A DNA stretch of 8,327 nucleotides from JBJKPP01 sp046706145 (GCA_046706145.1 JBJKPP010000096.1:1-8327); one strand, 5' to 3'. Shown: positions 1 through 7,518, numbered from the stretch's first letter. Numbers and translations are program-made. Notes: a model not told the origin generated them from the letters alone.

Positions 1-774
1 GATTTTAGCGAGGGAGTAAAACTGGAGCCAGATTCGGCACAGACTTATAAGAATCTTGCATTTGTTTATATGAATCTGGGAGAAAATGATAAGGCAATAG
101 AACCACTTCAGAATCTCGTAAAAAAAGAACATTCGGCGGATGGTTACAAATTACTGGGTCAAATACTGGATAATAAGGCGTCAGGGTTGATGAGTAAATA
201 TAAACAGTCAAAAGATGCGCAGGACAGCGTGGATGCCATGTCTACATACAATAAAGCTATAGATGTTTTGCAAAAAGGCAGAAGTCTTTATCCGAATGAC
301 ACAGACTTATTGCTGTATATTTCAAATGCATACATCGGTACGGACCAGATGGATAAAGCAAAAGACGCATTTAAGGAAGGTATTCAAAAAGATTCCACGA
401 ACAAATATTATAGATACGATTACGGAGTTATACTCTTAAATTCAAATGATTACCCTGGTGCTATAACACAATTTAAAAAAGCAGTTGATTTGGATCCCAA
501 CTACCAGAATGCTATATATAATTTAGGTATTGCTTACGTAAAATGGGGAACTCAAATTAACTCAGAAACCCTAAAGAGAGATTCAGCTTCAACTGATACA
601 ACATATAAGTTGAAATATCAGCAAGCTTTACCTTATCTTGAAAAGTTAGTGCAGCTTAAAACAGACGATGCTTCTGCATGGGAACTTTTAGGTAAAGTTT
701 ATGCTGTTCTTGGACACAAAGAAGATGCGACTAATGCTTTCAATAAAGCAGATAAGATTAGAAAGAGTCAATAA
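1..774 (+). CDS. Tetratricopeptide-repeat (TPR) protein, 3' part only
   Basis: The reading frame is open from the first base of the window, so the gene is truncated at its 5' end; 257 residues are visible and the ATG at 70 is internal. About six helix-pair TPR units can be read. Examples are YKNLAFVYMNLGENDKAIEP near the start, LLLYISNAYIGTDQMDKAKD, YRYDYGVILLNSNDYPGAIT, AIYNLGIAYVKWG and the final WELLGKVYAVLGHKEDATNA. Two units carry insertions between or within the helices (about residues 58-80 and 185-205). TPR arrays are protein-protein interaction scaffolds, and the sequence shows no catalytic domain, so the partner and process cannot be named. No signal peptide can be judged because the N-terminus is missing. 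The stop codon (772-774) lies 4 bp before the DUF3467 gene, so the two are very likely co-transcribed. Confidence 0.9.
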   Translation, partial: DFSEGVKLEPDSAQTYKNLAFVYMNLGENDKAIEPLQNLVKKEHSADGYKLLGQILDNKASGLMSKYKQSKDAQDSVDAMSTYNKAIDVLQKGRSLYPNDTDLLLYISNAYIGTDQMDKAKDAFKEGIQKDSTNKYYRYDYGVILLNSNDYPGAITQFKKAVDLDPNYQNAIYNLGIAYVKWGTQINSETLKRDSASTDTTYKLKYQQALPYLEKLVQLKTDDASAWELLGKVYAVLGHKEDATNAFNKADKIRKSQ

Positions 775-778
775 TATT

Positions 779-1114
779 ATGATTGATAACAGTCAGAAAG
801 AACAAGCTCAAGGTCAGCAAATAAATATTGAGCTGGGAGAAAAAGAAGCTGAAGGGATTTATTCCAATTTAGCTATTATAACACATTCTCCTTCGGAATT
901 TATAATTGATTTTACCAGAGTGGTTCCTGGAGTTCCCAAAGCAAAGGTATATTCAAGAATAATTACGACACCGCAGCATGCAAAAATGTTCTTGAAGGCT
1001 TTGAAGGACAATATCGAAAAGTTTGAAACCCGCTTTGGGGAAATAAAAACTGAAACTCCCCCGGCTCAACATTTTGGGTATATTCACAACCCTAAAGATG
1101 AAAAGGTAAATTAA
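779..1114 (+). CDS. DUF3467 family small protein
   Basis: This is a 111-residue protein with the hallmark DUF3467 core: AEGIYSNLAIITHSPSEF (residues 24-41), then DFTRVVPGVPKAKVYSRI (44-61) and TPQHAKMFLKALKDNI (64-79). A Gln/Glu-rich N-terminus precedes the core and a polar tail follows it. The family is widespread and short; its biochemical role is unknown to me and no function is claimed. It has no signal peptide or membrane segment, so it is probably cytosolic. The ATG at 779 is chosen because the conserved homology begins soon after it. The only upstream in-frame start, at 701, would overlap the TPR gene by 74 bp and add residues unlike the family. The SD is weak (GAAAG around 761-765). 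It sits 4 bp after the TPR gene and just before a terminator, so it is the last gene of that unit. Confidence 0.88.
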   Translation: MIDNSQKEQAQGQQINIELGEKEAEGIYSNLAIITHSPSEFIIDFTRVVPGVPKAKVYSRIITTPQHAKMFLKALKDNIEKFETRFGEIKTETPPAQHFGYIHNPKDEKVN

Positions 1115-1135
1115 AACTAAATTTTAGTTTGTAAT

Positions 1136-1168
1136 GAGAGGGCTCGTTTTTTTACACGAGCTCTTTTT
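1136..1168 (+). terminator. Hairpin terminator between convergent units
   Basis: The left arm 1136-1146 (GAGAGGGCTCG) pairs with 1157-1167 (CGAGCTCTTTT) across a 10-nt loop, giving 11 pairs including three G-U pairs; the T run continues to 1168. On the plus strand this is a reasonable intrinsic terminator for the TPR-DUF3467 unit. The G-U pairs become A-C mismatches in the minus-strand transcript, and no U tract follows there, so it should stop lptFG transcription less well. The lptG stop codon lies only 5 bp beyond it. A short AT palindrome (1114-1130, AAACTAAA-T-TTTAGTTT) precedes it. Confidence 0.75.
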
Positions 1169-1173
1169 GTTTA

Positions 1174-2256
1174 TTACTGTTTCATTCTGGGTAAATTGAA
1201 AAGGGCGGCTGCTAAGAAAATCAAATTTGCAAACCAAGCTGTCAAAAGAGGGTTCATTGCACCATTCTTCCCGAATGCTTCACTTATTTGCATGAAAGCC
1301 AAATAAATAAAGGTTATAAGTAAATTAATCCCAACCTGAACTGATAATCCACCTCTACGTTTGGTTGTAGATATTGGCAACCCGAATAATACTACGATTA
1401 TGCTTGCCATTGAAAATGAAAATCTTGAATAATATTCTATTGAAACACTAGTATGGTCGGTACCCGCTTTTTCGTCAGCTTCAATAGTTTTTTTCAGTTC
1501 TGTCAGATTCATTTCCTCGGGTTTTTGCTGTTTCGTGGTCAATTCCTTTGGAGTAAAATGCAAGTTCGTTAGATTTTTCTCCTTAAAAAAAATCACACTC
1601 TGGGAAGAATCCCCAAAAGTTCTATAATCTCCATCAAAGGCCTTCCATGAGTGGGTGGTGGTATCGTATTCCATCCTATTAGCATCAACTCTGGAAGTCA
1701 TATGTGGGAAATTGTTTCTATCAAAAGTTTGAACACTAACCTGGTAAGCCTGTCTATTAGCATCATCGAAGTAAGATATGCTTACCATTCTTGTGGGAGA
1801 ATCTTGGAAGAAAAGGTTTCCCCCAGTATATGCGAGATCCTTTTTTAAATATTTTCTTGAAATGTTAACCTTGGTTTTGTTAGCAAGCGGTACTACATAT
1901 CCGATAAAATAAATCGACAGCAGGCTAACGACTAAAGCAGTACATAAAAAGGGGAGCATGAATCTATAAATGCTAACTCCCCCTGCCTTGATTGCGGTTA
2001 GTTCGCTAAGATTGGTAATTCTTCCAACAGTAAAAAGAGCACCAAAAAGTACAGATACAGGCGTCATCAGTTTTATAATTTCCGGTGTGAAGACAAGATA
2101 GTAGTGGAATATCTCTCCCGCTGAAACATGCTGGTCAATAAAATCATCGAGATTTTCCATCATGTTTAACACAACAAAGATTAGTGTAAAGGCTATAAGT
2201 GCAAAAAATATGCTTAAAAGGAATTGCTTGGTTAAATATTTATCTAATATTTTCAT
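1174..2256 (-). CDS. lptG: LptG, LPS export permease (YjgP/YjgQ family)
   Basis: This is a 360-residue inner-membrane protein with the LptF/LptG layout. Three N-terminal membrane segments (about 13-31, 56-78, 98-122) are followed by a periplasmic beta-jellyroll region (about 125-270) and three C-terminal membrane segments (about 282-297, 303-323, 337-354). The stretch LSELTAIKAGGVSIYRFM (83-100) is the conserved cytoplasmic coupling helix that contacts the LptB ATPase. FGLPISTTKRRGG (291-303) is the typical loop between the last segments. In known systems LptB2FG extracts LPS from the inner membrane and passes it to LptC and LptA. The start ATG overlaps the lptF stop (ATGA, 2253-2256), which implies translational coupling. 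Assignment to G and not F rests on gene order and its smaller periplasmic part, so the F/G labels could be swapped; family membership is not in doubt. Confidence 0.9.
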   Translation of the reverse strand: MKILDKYLTKQFLLSIFFALIAFTLIFVVLNMMENLDDFIDQHVSAGEIFHYYLVFTPEIIKLMTPVSVLFGALFTVGRITNLSELTAIKAGGVSIYRFMLPFLCTALVVSLLSIYFIGYVVPLANKTKVNISRKYLKKDLAYTGGNLFFQDSPTRMVSISYFDDANRQAYQVSVQTFDRNNFPHMTSRVDANRMEYDTTTHSWKAFDGDYRTFGDSSQSVIFFKEKNLTNLHFTPKELTTKQQKPEEMNLTELKKTIEADEKAGTDHTSVSIEYYSRFSFSMASIIVVLFGLPISTTKRRGGLSVQVGINLLITFIYLAFMQISEAFGKNGAMNPLLTAWFANLIFLAAALFNLPRMKQ

Positions 2257-3635
2257 TGAATCTGTGAAGTTTCTTCTTCGTTTACCTGCCGGAAGTATTT
2301 TGGTGTAATTTTCTTCAAAAATGAGAAATCTATTGTTACCGTTTCTTTTACAGTTCTATACGTAAGCATAATTCCGGCAATACCAATTACTACGTTCGCA
2401 GCCCACATTCCCCAGAAAGGTGAAAGAATATTTCTATCGGCTAGTTTTTCACCTCCTATCAAGAACGCCCAGTATATTACAAAGAAGATTAGACTAATAC
2501 TTGCCGCCACACCGAACCCGCCTTTTCTTGTCATTGTTCCCAGCGGAGCACCAATTAGTATAAAAACAATGCACGCAACCGGGATGGAATATTTTTTATA
2601 AATCTCAACCGTATATTTGTTTACTTCATCCTGCATGTAGCTCAACCTGCTAACATCCATATTGATTAAGTTCTCTGCATTTTTAATTTTATTTAATGCA
2701 CCCAGATAGGTTAATTCTTTCTTATTCTTTTGATTTATCGAAGATGGAGTGAATGGTGAACTGCTGCCGGATAGCATATACTTTTGCGAGTTCCTGCTCA
2801 AACTTTGCGAATAATTTGATCTTAATATATTCAAGCTATCAACTATAGTTCGCATAGCTTCAACGCTTAGTTCTCTTTCACCTCTTGAGGCACCAGGACC
2901 TGATTGTTGAAATGAGAATTGTTCGGCATTCATCGTTAGTCTGTGTTTTGTAAAAACCAATTTCCTGTATTCGGATTTGTTCCTCACGTCAGATTCATGT
3001 ATCTCACCATCTTTTAGATCCATAACTAGTTTAGTTTGATCTTTTGAAAAGTAGAGTTTTCCATATTTTGCAGTTACAATATCAACTTTGTACGGATCAG
3101 AGTAATCATAAATTACTACATCTTCCAACTCATTTGTGTTGTTGTTAATTTTCTTAACAATAATTGCATAGTTGGGGATTTCTTGTGAAAAGACATTTGG
3201 TTCTAAAGATAAAGTAGGTTTTAATCTTGAAATATCTTGCTCCAATATTTTTGCTTGATGATTAGCATCTGGAAGAACATCATTATTAAAAATGAAGAGC
3301 AGATAAGCTAAAGCTATACTTGCTATAAAGGGGGCAAGCATCATTTTATACAAACTAACACCACTTGATTTCATTATTGTAACTTCATTGCTCTGACTCA
3401 TAGAGCCAAATGCCATTAAAGTGGCGATTAATACTGCCATTGGAATAACCAGCACAACCATCCATGCAAGATTAAATGATATTAACTTTGTAATTATCCA
3501 AAAACTCAGTCCCTTTCCTACAAGTCTGTTGGCGAATTTCATCAAAAACTGCAGAATAAAGATTCCCATAAGTGCCAAAGTTGAGAAAATGAACGGAATT
3601 GCATGATTTCTAAGTATGTATTTGTGCAAAATCAT
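2253..3635 (-). CDS. lptF: LptF, LPS export permease (YjgP/YjgQ family)
   Basis: This is a 460-residue partner of the downstream permease. The N-terminus MILHKYILRNHAIPF is typical of the family and supports the ATG at 3635. Membrane segments are about 12-33, 46-77, 97-118, 350-367, 374-396 and 407-426. The coupling-helix motif SNEVTIMKSSGVSLYKMM lies at 82-99, and IGAPLGTMTRKGG (361-373) matches the loop in LptG. The periplasmic part (about 120-345) is some 75 residues longer than in the partner, with a Ser/Asn/Gln-rich polar stretch at about 240-310 between the beta-jellyroll and the last membrane bundle. The motif RELSVEAM (254-261), just inside this stretch, resembles the 'E-(L/M)-(S/T)' segment common before the C-terminal bundle. 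The C-terminal tail (430-460) is polar and probably cytoplasmic. It is first in the lptF-lptG unit and divergent from the lipoprotein gene. No strong SD is visible. Confidence 0.9.
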   Translation of the reverse strand: MILHKYILRNHAIPFIFSTLALMGIFILQFLMKFANRLVGKGLSFWIITKLISFNLAWMVVLVIPMAVLIATLMAFGSMSQSNEVTIMKSSGVSLYKMMLAPFIASIALAYLLFIFNNDVLPDANHQAKILEQDISRLKPTLSLEPNVFSQEIPNYAIIVKKINNNTNELEDVVIYDYSDPYKVDIVTAKYGKLYFSKDQTKLVMDLKDGEIHESDVRNKSEYRKLVFTKHRLTMNAEQFSFQQSGPGASRGERELSVEAMRTIVDSLNILRSNYSQSLSRNSQKYMLSGSSSPFTPSSINQKNKKELTYLGALNKIKNAENLINMDVSRLSYMQDEVNKYTVEIYKKYSIPVACIVFILIGAPLGTMTRKGGFGVAASISLIFFVIYWAFLIGGEKLADRNILSPFWGMWAANVVIGIAGIMLTYRTVKETVTIDFSFLKKITPKYFRQVNEEETSQIQ

Positions 3636-3737
3636 GTTATATATTATCGCTGTTTTTCTTATGTTTATTCGAAAATTAGTTTGGATAGTCCATTTTTTAT
3701 ATTTTTACAAAAAAATAAAAAAATATTTGTTCAAATA

Positions 3738-4757
3738 GTGCAGAAAATTTTCATACTGTTAATCCTGACCTTTGCTATTGGCTGCAACAGCGTACCCCCG
3801 GTAAAAAAAAATTTGACCTTGGTTAAAGATAGCCATTATCCACGTTGGATAAAATCATCTACTAAATCTTCCGACCAAACTTCGGGTATTGCTTATTTAG
3901 GAGCAAATCCAAGTGGCAGCAAGGTTTTTCTGTTAGCTGATGATATAGGGAAAATTCGGTATCTAGGTATAAAGAACGATACAGTATTCTCTGTATCAGA
4001 TATTGGATTTACTAAGAATGTTCAGGCATACCTGGATACCTTTCCTAAAGCAGATTTTGAAGAAATAGTTTATGATAAAAAAGAAGGAAATGTTTATTTA
4101 TCTATAGAAGGTGACAACCCCAATCCGAAAAAATTTGTAGGAATATATTTGGTGAATTTTAAAAATGGTAATGTTTATTCCGATACTATTAACAATATTA
4201 CAAAGTTACATTTCACACCATCCGATTTGTTTCTGAAGTATGTCCAAAATAATATTGGGTATGAAGGGCTTGCGCTTGATGACAATTATTTTTACTTAGG
4301 GTTTGAGGGATTTGTGAGCGATGGAGTTTATGCTGATAGTACAGTTCTTTTCATTGCTGATAAAAAAACTAAAAAGATAATAAAACAAATAAGCACCAAG
4401 AGTTTGGGAATACATACTATTTGTGGCCTGTATTCTGATAAGGATTATTCTTTATATGGTGTCGATAGAAATAATAAAAAGATATTTCACATTAATTTTA
4501 ATGATGATCTCAGCATAAAAAATTATGGTTTGAATAGTATTCCGACAAACATTCCCGGGTACCCTCAATATGATTACGTGGCTTCTCTGGAAAGCATAAC
4601 AATGGATAACCAGGGAAATTTTTATTTGACTGATGATCCGTGGAAAAGATTTTATATTCCCTCTAAAGAAATTTTGGCTAAGTTAGATTCAAGTACTGTA
4701 GAAAATTTCAAAAATTTTATTCCGGTTATTTATAAATTTAAAATCAATTACCAGTAG
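3738..4757 (+). CDS. Lipoprotein with phytase-like / SdiA-regulated-like beta-propeller motifs
   Basis: Starting at GTG 3738 the product has 339 residues. Its N-terminus, MQKIFILLILTFAIGC, is a textbook lipoprotein signal: Lys3, a hydrophobic core and a lipobox ending at Cys16. An ATG at 3603 in the same frame would add 45 residues and overlap lptF, placing the signal internally, so I reject it. The mature part repeats a motif of acidic-hydrophobic turns: DFEEIVYDKKEGNVYLSIEG (106-125), YEGLALDDNYFYLGFEG (175-191), a block around GVDRNNKKIF (241-250) and LESITMDNQGNFYLTDD (284-300). Such 'E-G/S-(I/L)' blades recall the phytase-like (esterase-like) and SdiA-regulated beta-propeller families. 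The enzymatic activity and ligand are unknown. It is probably anchored to a membrane facing the periplasm or the outside. The M20 peptidase gene follows after 14 bp, so the two are likely co-transcribed. No convincing SD precedes the GTG. Confidence 0.78.
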   Translation: MQKIFILLILTFAIGCNSVPPVKKNLTLVKDSHYPRWIKSSTKSSDQTSGIAYLGANPSGSKVFLLADDIGKIRYLGIKNDTVFSVSDIGFTKNVQAYLDTFPKADFEEIVYDKKEGNVYLSIEGDNPNPKKFVGIYLVNFKNGNVYSDTINNITKLHFTPSDLFLKYVQNNIGYEGLALDDNYFYLGFEGFVSDGVYADSTVLFIADKKTKKIIKQISTKSLGIHTICGLYSDKDYSLYGVDRNNKKIFHINFNDDLSIKNYGLNSIPTNIPGYPQYDYVASLESITMDNQGNFYLTDDPWKRFYIPSKEILAKLDSSTVENFKNFIPVIYKFKINYQ

Positions 4758-4760
4758 AGA

Positions 4761-4766
4761 AGGTGA
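4761..4766 (+). promoter_or_regulatory. Strong ribosome binding site supporting the TTG start at 4772
   Basis: AGGTGA matches the anti-SD core over six bases and ends 5 nt before TTG 4772. It lies in the 14-bp gap after the lipoprotein stop codon. It is the best SD in the window and decides the rare TTG start, because no ATG or GTG is suitably placed near the conserved N-terminus. Confidence 0.8.
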
Positions 4767-4771
4767 GTTAA

Positions 4772-6136
4772 TTGCAAGAAGTAATAAAATATATAGAAAC
4801 TAATAAACAAACTTATATAGAAGAACTAAAAGAGATTCTAAGAATTCCCAGTGTAAGCAGTGCTCCTGAACATAAAAAAGATGTCTTAAAATGTGCGGAA
4901 TTTCTTACTAATAAATTGAAAGATGCAGGTCTCACCAGAACACAGATTTTTCCAACTGAAGGCCATCCTCTAGTTTATGGCGAATGGCTCGGAGCACCCG
5001 GCAAACCTACAGTTTTGATTTATGGACATTACGATGTACAGCCGGAAGACCCTATAGAGTTGTGGGATAATCCTCCTTTTGAGCCAACAGTAAAGAATGG
5101 TAAAATATATGCACGCGGGGCCACTGATGATAAAGGACAAATGTTTATGCATATAAAAAGTGTTGAGGCTTATTTCAAAACATTGGGCAGCTTACCATTA
5201 AATGTAAAATTCATTCTTGAAGGTGAAGAAGAAGTGGGTAGTGAAAACCTGGATAAGTTTATTAGTCAGCATATAGAATTACTTAAGTGTGATACTGTTT
5301 TAATTTCGGATACAAGTCTTTACGAAAAAGGTGTTCCTACACTTACTTACGCATTGAGAGGTTTGTCCTATTTTGAATTGGAGGTTGTAGGCCCAAGCCG
5401 CGACCTTCACTCAGGTGCGTTTGGTGGTGCAGTTGCTAATCCTATAAACGTTCTTGCTCAGATTATTTCGAAAATGCATGACAAGAACGGAAAAATTAAT
5501 ATTCCAGGATTCTATAAAAATGTGCTCAAATTAGATAAGAAAGAAAAGAATAATATCAAAAGATTAAAATTTTCTGAAAAGCAGTTTGCTAAAAGTATAG
5601 GCATCCGTAAATTGAAGGGAGAAAAGGGTTACTCGACTTTGGAAAGGTTATGGAGCCGTCCGACATTAGATTGCAATGGAATTTTTGGTGGATTCATGAA
5701 CCATGGTGCAAAGACAGTTATCCCTTCTAAGGCTACAGCGAAAATTAGCATGAGATTGGTACCTAATCAAAATCCCAAAAGAATAGGAAAGTTATTTAGA
5801 GAATATGTGAAAGAAATTACCCCAAAGTCTGTTAAAATTAATCTGAGAGAACTACACAGTGGTGTGCCCAGCTTAGTTCCTTTGGAAGATAAGGCAATAG
5901 TGGCAGCTTCAAAGGCTATGGAAAAAGCGTTTAAGAAAAAAATTGTATATATAAGAGAAGGTGGCAGCATTCCGGTAGTAGCGACTTTTGCTAAGAAACT
6001 AAAAGTTCCTTCTGTTTTGATGGGAATGGGTCTTAATTCTGAAAACCTTCACTCTCCAAATGAACACTTTGACTTGAATAATTTTGAACTTGGAATAAAG
6101 AGTTCCGCTTATTTTATGGATGAATATTCCCATTAA
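4772..6136 (+). CDS. M20 family zinc metallopeptidase (dipeptidase)
   Basis: This is a 454-residue member of the M20 (ArgE/DapE/CPG2/carnosinase) family, which hydrolyses peptides or N-acyl amino acids with two metal ions. The ligand set appears complete by comparison with carnosinase CNDP2. His86 and the nearby Asp88 are in YGHYDVQP, bridging Asp119 is in ARGATDDKG, catalytic Glu153 and metal Glu154 are in EGEEEVGS, and Asp180 is in ISDT. His213 is in RDLHSGAFGG of the dimerisation (lid) domain, and His427 is in ENLHSPNEHF. The WDNPPFEP segment (98-105) and the RDLHSG lid resemble dipeptidases more than DapE or ArgE, so dipeptidase is preferred, but the true substrate cannot be read. No signal peptide is present, so it is probably cytosolic. 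Start TTG 4772 is supported by the SD at 4761-4766. It is co-oriented with the lipoprotein gene 14 bp upstream. Confidence 0.92.
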   Translation: MQEVIKYIETNKQTYIEELKEILRIPSVSSAPEHKKDVLKCAEFLTNKLKDAGLTRTQIFPTEGHPLVYGEWLGAPGKPTVLIYGHYDVQPEDPIELWDNPPFEPTVKNGKIYARGATDDKGQMFMHIKSVEAYFKTLGSLPLNVKFILEGEEEVGSENLDKFISQHIELLKCDTVLISDTSLYEKGVPTLTYALRGLSYFELEVVGPSRDLHSGAFGGAVANPINVLAQIISKMHDKNGKINIPGFYKNVLKLDKKEKNNIKRLKFSEKQFAKSIGIRKLKGEKGYSTLERLWSRPTLDCNGIFGGFMNHGAKTVIPSKATAKISMRLVPNQNPKRIGKLFREYVKEITPKSVKINLRELHSGVPSLVPLEDKAIVAASKAMEKAFKKKIVYIREGGSIPVVATFAKKLKVPSVLMGMGLNSENLHSPNEHFDLNNFELGIKSSAYFMDEYSH

Positions 6137-6288
6137 TTAGCTGACGAAGAGAATATTTTCAGATTGACTGATTTTATCTCTAGTTCAGTATATTCCACTA
6201 TACAGTCACAAAACCAAGCTTTCTTACTTAATTATTTCACTAAAAACGAATTGTATTGTCGAACATTATTACGAAGGATATCCAATTT

Positions 6289-6316
6289 TTGACAATTTGT
6301 AGGTTGAAAATTTAAT
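6289..6316 (+). promoter_or_regulatory. Sigma70-type promoter candidate for ygfZ unit
   Basis: A perfect -35 TTGACA (6289-6294) is followed after 16 bp by TTTAAT (6311-6316), which matches five of six -10 consensus bases. It lies about 95 bp upstream of the ygfZ start in the only large co-directional gap, so it probably drives ygfZ and the adenosyltransferase. If the organism belongs to Bacteroidota proper, its main sigma factor would prefer a different consensus, which lowers confidence. Confidence 0.5.
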
Positions 6317-6400
6317 TCGCAGCTTTGCAAAAAGGTATCAAAATTTGGTGAACTTTTTACTATTTTAGATAAATTATATCGAAAAACTTTCATAAAAAAC

Positions 6401-6404
6401 GGAG
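6401..6404 (+). promoter_or_regulatory. Ribosome binding site deciding the ygfZ start
   Basis: GGAG lies 7 nt before ATG 6412 but only 4 nt before an in-frame TTG at 6409. The spacing and codon favour the ATG. Confidence 0.65.
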
Positions 6405-6411
6405 TTAATTG

Positions 6412-7518
6412 ATGATTGATACATTAGAGAATGCTTCACCTCTAATTAATTTTTATGAAACAATTGGGGCAAACATGAAAGGTTCCGATGGTATTAAATT
6501 GGTGAGCTATTTCACGAACATAGAAAAAGAAGTTAATACTATCTATAACGGAGTCGGTCTAAGAGATATTTCCCATTATGGTTTTATAGAGCTTAAAGGT
6601 ACGGATGCACTTGATTATATCCATAGAATAAGTACAAACAATGTTAAGGAACTCCAAAGAGAAAAAATTGCAAATACTATATTCACTTCAGAAAAAGGTA
6701 AGATAATTGACTTTTCGAAGTTGATTAATTTTCAAGATTATCAAATTTTGGTTTGCAATAGAGCAAATGTGCAAAAAGTAAATAGCTGGTTACAAAAATA
6801 TGTTATTACGGATGATGTTAAGATTGAAGAAACTAACGGCAAATATGGATTGTTGGAATTACTAGGACCTCAAGCAGATTCCTTTGCAACTCTAATTTCA
6901 GGAAACGTTGTAAATATTCTCAATCCCGATACTTTTAAAATTGTGAATACAGACGGAATTATATATTTCTTGATGAAAGTTATGGCTAAGGATGGAAAAA
7001 GAAGATACTGGATATTAGCTAATTATGAAAACACTGAGAAACTGCTTAAATATGTAAACGAGAACAAAGGAGTTTTTGACTTTAGTTTTATAGGTGAGGA
7101 CTCTTACAACGTTTATAGAATAGAAAAGGGGATTCCGGCTGCTCCTAATGAAATTAATATGGAATATAACCCGCTCGAGTTGGGTCTAAATTCTGCAATA
7201 GACTTTAATAAGGGGTGTTATATTGGTCAGGAAGTTATTGCGAGGTTGGACACTTATGACAAGGTGAAAAAACATCTGATTAGTTTTGAGTTTACGGAGC
7301 CAATCAATTTTACCGGGAACATTATATTAACTGATGAAAAAAATCTTGAGGCAGGGGTAATAACTTCAGTGGCAAATTCTGTAAAATTGAATAAAACGAT
7401 TGGTTTGGGATTTGTTAATAAACTCTACACCGATGATGGAGCAGTTTTAAATGCCAGGATAGATGATGAAGATAAAGCAACAAAAGTCATAGTGAGAAAT
7501 ATTCCAATCGTTAAATGA
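6412..7518 (+). CDS. ygfZ: YgfZ/GcvT-like folate-binding protein
   Basis: This is a 368-residue protein of the aminomethyltransferase-fold family. The YgfZ signature KGCYIGQE is intact at 267-274, with the functionally important cysteine at Cys269, preceded by YRIEKGIPA (235-243). The N-terminal half still reads like GcvT: LRDISHYGFIELKG (50-63), then DYIHRISTNNV (68-78) and GKIIDFSKLINF (96-107). The signature cysteine and the lack of other glycine-cleavage genes here favour YgfZ over a glycine-cleavage T protein. In E. coli, YgfZ binds tetrahydrofolate and helps maintain Fe-S enzymes such as the tRNA modification enzyme MiaB; that role is inferred here. It is cytosolic, with no signal peptide. 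ATG 6412 is chosen over TTG 6409 from RBS spacing. Its stop overlaps the next start as ATGA (7515-7518), so it is coupled to the adenosyltransferase. A promoter candidate lies at 6289-6316. Confidence 0.87.
   Translation: MIDTLENASPLINFYETIGANMKGSDGIKLVSYFTNIEKEVNTIYNGVGLRDISHYGFIELKGTDALDYIHRISTNNVKELQREKIANTIFTSEKGKIIDFSKLINFQDYQILVCNRANVQKVNSWLQKYVITDDVKIEETNGKYGLLELLGPQADSFATLISGNVVNILNPDTFKIVNTDGIIYFLMKVMAKDGKRRYWILANYENTEKLLKYVNENKGVFDFSFIGEDSYNVYRIEKGIPAAPNEINMEYNPLELGLNSAIDFNKGCYIGQEVIARLDTYDKVKKHLISFEFTEPINFTGNIILTDEKNLEAGVITSVANSVKLNKTIGLGFVNKLYTDDGAVLNARIDDEDKATKVIVRNIPIVK

Larger units (their letters stand above)
6137..6411 (+). other. Gene-free spacer with promoter and AT-rich leader
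   Basis: These 275 bp hold no convincing gene. No strong intrinsic terminator is seen after the peptidase gene; the nearest candidate is a 5-bp GTATA/TATAC hairpin around 6189-6204, which lacks a T tract. A promoter candidate lies at 6289-6316. Downstream of it, an AT-rich hairpin could form: AAAAAG 6329-6334 with CTTTTT 6353-6358, enclosing ATCAA 6337-6341 with TTGGT 6345-6349. I recognise no known riboswitch. Confidence 0.5.

Noticed and set aside
701..778. Upstream extension of the DUF3467 gene to an ATG at 701
   Set aside because: It would overlap the TPR gene by 74 bp and add residues unlike the DUF3467 family; the ATG at 779 fits the family and the operon spacing.
6137..6288. Possible intrinsic terminator or small gene after the M20 peptidase gene
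   Set aside because: Only short stems (such as GTATA/TATAC) without a T tract are present, and no frame with a plausible start, SD and length stands out.
6409..6411. TTG as the ygfZ start
   Set aside because: It is directly before an ATG that has better spacing to the GGAG site.
6412..7518. Calling this gene gcvT (glycine cleavage T protein)
   Set aside because: The KGCYIGQE signature with Cys269 is the YgfZ hallmark, and no gcvH or gcvP genes are nearby.
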